A stretch of 64,000 nucleotides of DNA from Diplonema papillatum. Its lineage: Eukaryota; Euglenozoa; Diplonemea; Diplonemida; Diplonemidae. The stretch is from assembly GCA_030068145.1 (NCBI GenBank), contig JAPJBO010000407.1, positions 62,001 to 126,000 on the forward strand, given 5' to 3'. The translations under genes were made by a program, and so were the position numbers. The notes under the pieces are model-generated. The model saw nothing but the letters and a program-made list of their open reading frames with translations, did no database searches and had not been told where the DNA came from. How positions within the stretch are numbered: position 1 is the first letter of the stretch; the number at the start of each line of letters is the position of its first letter. Below are positions 60,140 through 64,000 of this stretch, piece after piece.

Positions 60140-60240
60140 TGGTGGCCAATCGGTAGCAACGACGGGCGGTGTGGACAAATGGCAGGGGCGTAATCAGAGC
60201 AAGCTGATGACTTGCGCCTGCTAGGCATTCCTCATGCAAG
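60140..60240 (-). rRNA. Small-subunit rRNA 3'-region fragment
   Basis: On the plus strand CCAATCGGTAGCAACGACGG, GCGGTGTGGACAAATGG, GGGCGTAATCAGAGCAAGC, TGATGACTTGCGCCTGCTAG and GCATTCCTC are the complement of the conserved 18S 3' region with several changes (for example GTGTGTACAAAGGG is normally expected). About 100 bp only, on the strand opposite to the LSU pieces. A pseudogene fragment. Confidence 0.85.
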
Positions 60241-60276
60241 GAGAAGAAGAAGAAGAAGAAGAAGAAGAAGAAGAGA
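60238..60276 (+). repeat. (GAA)n microsatellite
   Basis: About ten AGA/GAA units directly after the SSU fragment. Confidence 0.9.
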
Positions 60277-60279
60277 AAA

Positions 60280-61600
60280 AGGCTGGTCCAGGAACGTGAC
60301 GGTCAACCACAGCTTGCAAAGCTTGAGTCGGAGGCAGCACAGTGCCACAACCCCGTCCGCTCTGCCCTGTGGCTGACCGTCTCGACGAGCTTGTGTTCAG
60401 CGCGAGCGCCAAGCCCCAAGGTGCGCCAAGCCTTGATGCTTTAGTTTGGGAAACCGGTAGCCACTTGACCCGTAGGCCCGTGGCTCTGCAGTACCGCCGA
60501 ACACGTGAAGCTTGGCTCCCGTGTAGCAGGCTTTCCCTGGTACTCGCATGCAAGGAGAACAAATGCAGTCATCGATCCTCATCACGACGCAAGTACAAAA
60601 GATTTCCCATCCTCTTCAAGATAGGTAGCCGGGAAGAAAATAACTATCCGCTTTTCGGGTGCACACAGCGAGTGTTCGGGCACATCCTTTTTGCCACCAG
60701 CTTCTGAGGCTGGAGGTCGACCTTGCTGAGCACGCGGTGGCTGCGAAGAACACGGCACCGTGCAAGCCGCAGCCACCAGCGCAGAGAACCTGAGTGTCTG
60801 CATCCGAGCAAAACTGAGGCAGCCGGCAAGCCGTCTCGCAACAGGAGCTGAACTCATCATTCGGCGGCCCTTCAGGCAATCCTTTGGCAAAGAAGCTGGC
60901 GGATCGAGCTCGCAGGCGCTCTTATCTCCCGCCGCGTAGATCTAGTCACATGAAACCCCGATGAACCATGGGCTGTTGTTGTCCGCAGACACGGGCAGCG
61001 GTGCGAGTCTGGTTTGCCGATGCTACGGACGCCGCCGTGTACAGTGTGGTTCGCCTCGAACGGGAGGAAAACGGCATCAGCGCAACCCAAGTTCAGAAGC
61101 CTCTGCTAAAGACGTCTCCTTCACGATTCTCGGAGGTGCGATAGCTGCATGAGGGTCGAGCTCCTGTTAATGGGTTGGTGACTGCTGGATTATACTCGCG
61201 GCTTCAAGTGGTGGTGTTCCCTTGACATGAGCAAGTGGGGTGTGGGTATATGTGCGTAATATCGTCACCCTCGCGCATTCGTGCTCACTGCGTATGCACG
61301 GGCTGTAAAAAGGAGAGTTGTGGTGAGTATCTTCACATGAGCTATTCGGACGCTGGATGCGGACCGCTGCGCCTTGCGGTCCATCGAGAGAAAATTCCAC
61401 TCGGCACGACATCGCCGACCGGGCTGCCCCCTGTGCTGGCGGGGCGGGGGGAATCCATCCTCCGCCAGCCCCCCTGCTGGTTGCGTAAACCCCCCTGTTG
61501 CCCCTCGTGGGGGGCCATCGTCGCTAATTCTGCTTCCTCCTAAGTCAGCCTGTTCGCTCACCCACTGAGGCTAACGATCAACGAAATCGGAAGCTGGGCG
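60280..61600. other. Unassigned stretch
   Basis: Several short frames on both strands without recognisable domains, with a C/G-rich patch near 61430-61520. I see no supported gene. Confidence 0.35.
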
Positions 61601-61609
61601 GGTGCCTCC

Positions 61610-62440
61610 GGCCAACCAACCTATTCTCCAGGGTTTCCGCCAGTCCACAACCTAAGAGGGTCAAGCAACCTATTCTCCAGGGTTTCCGGCAGTCCACAAC
61701 GTAAGAGGGTCAAGCAACCTATTTCCCATGGTTTCCGGCAGTCCACAACCTAAGACAGGGTTTCCGCCAGTCCACAACCTAAGACAGGGTTTCCGCCAGT
61801 CCACAACCTAAGAGGTCACGGTACTGAGTCGGTCCATCCTCTTGATCGACCGTGATAGACCGAAGAATACAGCACCGGGCAATTCGACGAGCTCTAGGGA
61901 CTAGAGATAGACCTGATAGACCGTGGTGGACCGTGATTCACTGTGATAAACAGCGGCAGGCACTTCGATGGAGTTTCAAGAGATAGGGACGGACCGGCTC
62001 AGTCAAGCAACCTATTCTCCAGGGTTTCCGCCAGTCCACAACCTAAGAGGGTCAAGCAACCTATTCTCCAGGGTTTCCGCAGTCCACAACCTAAGAGGGT
62101 CAAGCACATTCTCCAGTTTCCGCCAGTCCACAACCTAAGAGGGTCAAGCAACCTATTCTCCAGGGTTTCCGCCAGTCCACAACCTAAGAGGGTCAAGCAA
62201 CCTATTCTCCAGGGTTTCCGCCAGTCCACAACCTAAGAGGGTCAAGCAACCTATTCTCCAGGGTTTCCGCCAGTCCACAACCTAAGAGGGTCAAGCAACC
62301 TATTCTCCCGGGTTTCCGCCAGTCCACAACCTAAGAGGGTCAAGCAACCTATTCTCCAGGGTTTCCGCCAGTCCACAACCTAAGAGGGTCAAGCAACCTA
62401 TTCTCCAGGGTTTCCGCCAGTCCGTAACCCAAGAGGTTAA
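61610..62440 (+). repeat. 48-49-bp tandem repeat (CTATTCTCCAGGGTTTCCGC)
   Basis: About 14 units of CTATTCTCCAGGGTTTCCGC, then CAGTCCACAACCTAAGAGGG and TCAAGCAAC. Truncated units lie at 61730-61810, and a block of a different dispersed repeat is inserted at 61815-62003. Confidence 0.9.
61815..62003 (+). repeat. GACCGTGATAGACC dispersed repeat inside the tandem array
   Basis: GACCGTGATAGACCGAAGAA, TACAGCACCGGGCAATTCG, CTAGGGACTAGAGATAGACC and GTGATAAACAGCGGCAGGC. The right half recurs at 63268-63383 in the same orientation; the left half recurs inverted at 53433-53510. Confidence 0.7.
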
Positions 62441-62444
62441 ATTT

Positions 62445-62744
62445 GCCCACTCACCGAAGAGGTACGTGTTGCTTAGGTCACGCCCACGGGAACAGACTCC
62501 TTCATGATACTTTCTCGTGACTCTCTTCCTGTCTCCCGTAAAATAGAGAAACGGTGTGGCGAAGAATGCCTGCAATCCAGTCCAGCCTCAACTTCTGAGC
62601 ACATACCTGAAATGCTCACAGCGGTCGATGGACTCGTTGATGAAGTGCTGCGTGCGCGCATCGCGGTAATATGTCGGCGGCACCTGCAGGTGGTTGACAC
62701 GGGGATGGATGGGTCCAAATTTGGGTCGAGTTCTTTTTCGGTGC
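62445..62744. other. Unassigned stretch
   Basis: The minus frame 62718-62473 contains an Arg/Ser-rich stretch with no recognised domain. Nothing else seen. Confidence 0.35.
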
Positions 62745-62990
62745 TTGTTTTAGAGTTATAGCTCGCTTGAGAATCCGTGATTTTAAGTTTAGAGTCTCCG
62801 GGTGACCTTCGTCGGATGGGTTCTTTTTAAGCTGATACGTACTGGGTGGGTTTGGGGGGGCATGCATGGTTCTTTCGTGTACACTTTACTTGCTTACGTT
62901 TGGCAAGCCTGGTTCGTAAAAATTTGTGACCGACACCAAGATCTCTCCAGGCGAGGGATGTATTCTTGGGCCCCCCCACGTCTTTTGGAA
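62745..62990 (+). repeat. CCGACACCAAG repeat, second full-length copy
   Basis: 5' block TTTTAGAGTTATAGCTCGCT, GAGTCTCCGGGTGACC, TCGGATGGGTTCTTTTT; 3' block AATTTGTGACCGACACCAAG, then CTTGGGCCCCCCCACG. Block spacing matches 2255-2480, supporting a ~240-bp element. Confidence 0.7.
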
Positions 62991-63169
62991 GCGAAAATTG
63001 GGTACTTAGTACGGAAGTTCCACAGGAACTCCTCGAGCAGCCTGCATTTTGCAAGGCGCGCACTGTGGCTGATCAGCTGCGGGTTGTGACCCAAAGCTGG
63101 CCGCACACACGGATACGCTCGTACTAGTGTCGGTTCAACAGACATCAAGCGGACGCTGCACATTTTCCC

Positions 63170-63385
63170 ATCATGTTTCTTGCGTTAAGCGGTCGGCAGG
63201 TTTGATGTTCCCGCTAGTTTCCTTTTCATGCTGGTCGCTTCCAGGAATAGACTGTTCCACCCCCGCACACTCTAGGGACTAGGGATGGACCTGATAGACC
63301 GCGGTGCACCGTGATTCACGGTGATAAACAGCGGCAGGCACTTCCATGCAGTTTCAAGAGATAGGGACGGACCGGCTCACTCTAG
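63170..63385 (+). repeat. AGCGGTCGG and GACCGTGATAGACC repeats
   Basis: A weak TTTCTTGCGTTAAGCGGTCGG match is followed by CTAGGGACTAGGGATGGACC, CACGGTGATAAACAGCGGC and GATAGGGACGGACCGGCTCA, matching 61900-62003. Confidence 0.6.
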
Positions 63386-63554
63386 CCTTTGAGCGGCTCT
63401 CTCCCCACGGGTCTGTCGTTTGGAAATGATGGAGGTAATTGTTAGTTCGATGGCTATGCATAACGCTGCCCCCTAACGATATGCATAGTCGATGTTAGCG
63501 TCGCGTCTTCTTGTTGCAGAGGTTCTCCGTTCATTTTTTTGTATCGTTGTCGCA

Positions 63555-63770
63555 GTCAATGTTAGCGTGCAAGTTCGTTTGAGGATCCGGGGGTTTAGAG
63601 TCTCCGGGTGAACGTCGTAGAAGGGAATTCCTTTGAGGTATCATATAGTGGTATCTGTGGTGGTAGCAGTGCATGAGTACACGCGGTTGAGGTATCGTAT
63701 AGTGGTGTGCATATCGTATCTGTGGTAGTAGCAGTGCATCTGTACACGCGGTTGCAGTGATCACTGCCAG
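63555..63770 (+). repeat. CCGACACCAAG 5' block and a ~70-bp tandem duplication
   Basis: GTTCGTTTGAGGATCCGGGG, then GAGTCTCCGGGTGAACGTCG, matches the 5' block. It is followed by two copies of TTGAGGTATC(A/G)TATAGTGG, GTAGCAGTGCAT and GTACACGCGGTTG. The remainder to 64000 has nothing recognisable. Confidence 0.6.
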
Positions 63771-64000
63771 TTGGGTAGGCTGTGCTCTGCCATAATTTAC
63801 GCATTTCTGCACATACTTCGTGTGTAGTATTTTGCTTTGACATTTTAGCGTTTATTGTGGTTTAAGGCAGGGGACTTTAGCTCTTTGTCTGACCGAGCAA
63901 AAAAGCCGGTTTCAGCCAAAAACCCGGTTTTGGGCCTCTGCGGTGCCTGTGGGTGTCTGAGTGCCTGGAACCGTCGCCCCGCGCACGTAAACAAGGGGAC

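Overview
This window is nuclear DNA from a eukaryotic microbe. Genes are sparse, some exons join across GT-AG introns with matching phase, there is no operon layout, and much of the sequence is dispersed repeats, minisatellites, homopolymer G tracts and transposon-like units. The recognisable host genes (a polycystin-2/TRPP-type channel, an SMP/C2 tether of the extended-synaptotagmin/tricalbin type and a homocysteine S-methyltransferase) fit a unicellular alga or other protist. I cannot place the species from the sequence alone.

Layout. 0-2.2 kb: a minus-strand mobile-element region with a zinc-finger/coiled-coil protein followed, in the same frame after one TGA, by a tyrosine recombinase. 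2.2-7 kb: dispersed repeats and a diverged LSU rRNA piece. 7.2-12.7 kb: a homocysteine S-methyltransferase exon (minus) bracketed by partial copies of its own 3' and 5' ends, one of which is split by a 1.8-kb insertion with inverted terminal arrays. 12.7-17.6 kb: mostly unassigned sequence ending in a second LSU rRNA piece. 17.6-20.6 kb: an SMP/C2 protein (minus) trailed by partial copies of its 3' end. 20.6-28.8 kb: a mosaic of inverted-repeat elements joined through G/C tracts. 28.8-36.4 kb: minisatellites, a CCHC zinc-knuckle fragment and a short LSU rRNA 5' fragment. 36.4-44.8 kb: a TIR-bounded block carrying a RING-like fragment, a Cys/His-rich basic protein, several hypothetical exons and a MITE-like unit. 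44.85-51.45 kb: a two-exon polycystin-2-like channel (minus) whose 4-kb intron and 5' flank are filled with partial copies of exon 1. 53-55 kb: dispersed repeats. 55.08-59.41 kb: a 4.3-kb DNA transposon with 205-244-bp terminal inverted repeats, an unknown basic ORF1 and a putative D-D-E transposase with three C2H2 fingers. 59.4-64 kb: an SSU rRNA fragment, a minisatellite and more dispersed repeats.

Four themes stand out. (1) The 4.3-kb transposon could not be matched to a named superfamily by eye. (2) Several distinct TIR elements share G-tract ends or G-tract targets and are chained end to end. (3) All three recognisable host genes carry arrays of truncated copies of the adjacent exon end. 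(4) A seven-copy dispersed repeat, all on one strand, keeps a base-paired stem although its two subfamilies use different stem sequences, which suggests a structured RNA.

All assignments come from reading the sequence; no database search was possible. Exon boundaries are predictions unless the phase match is stated.
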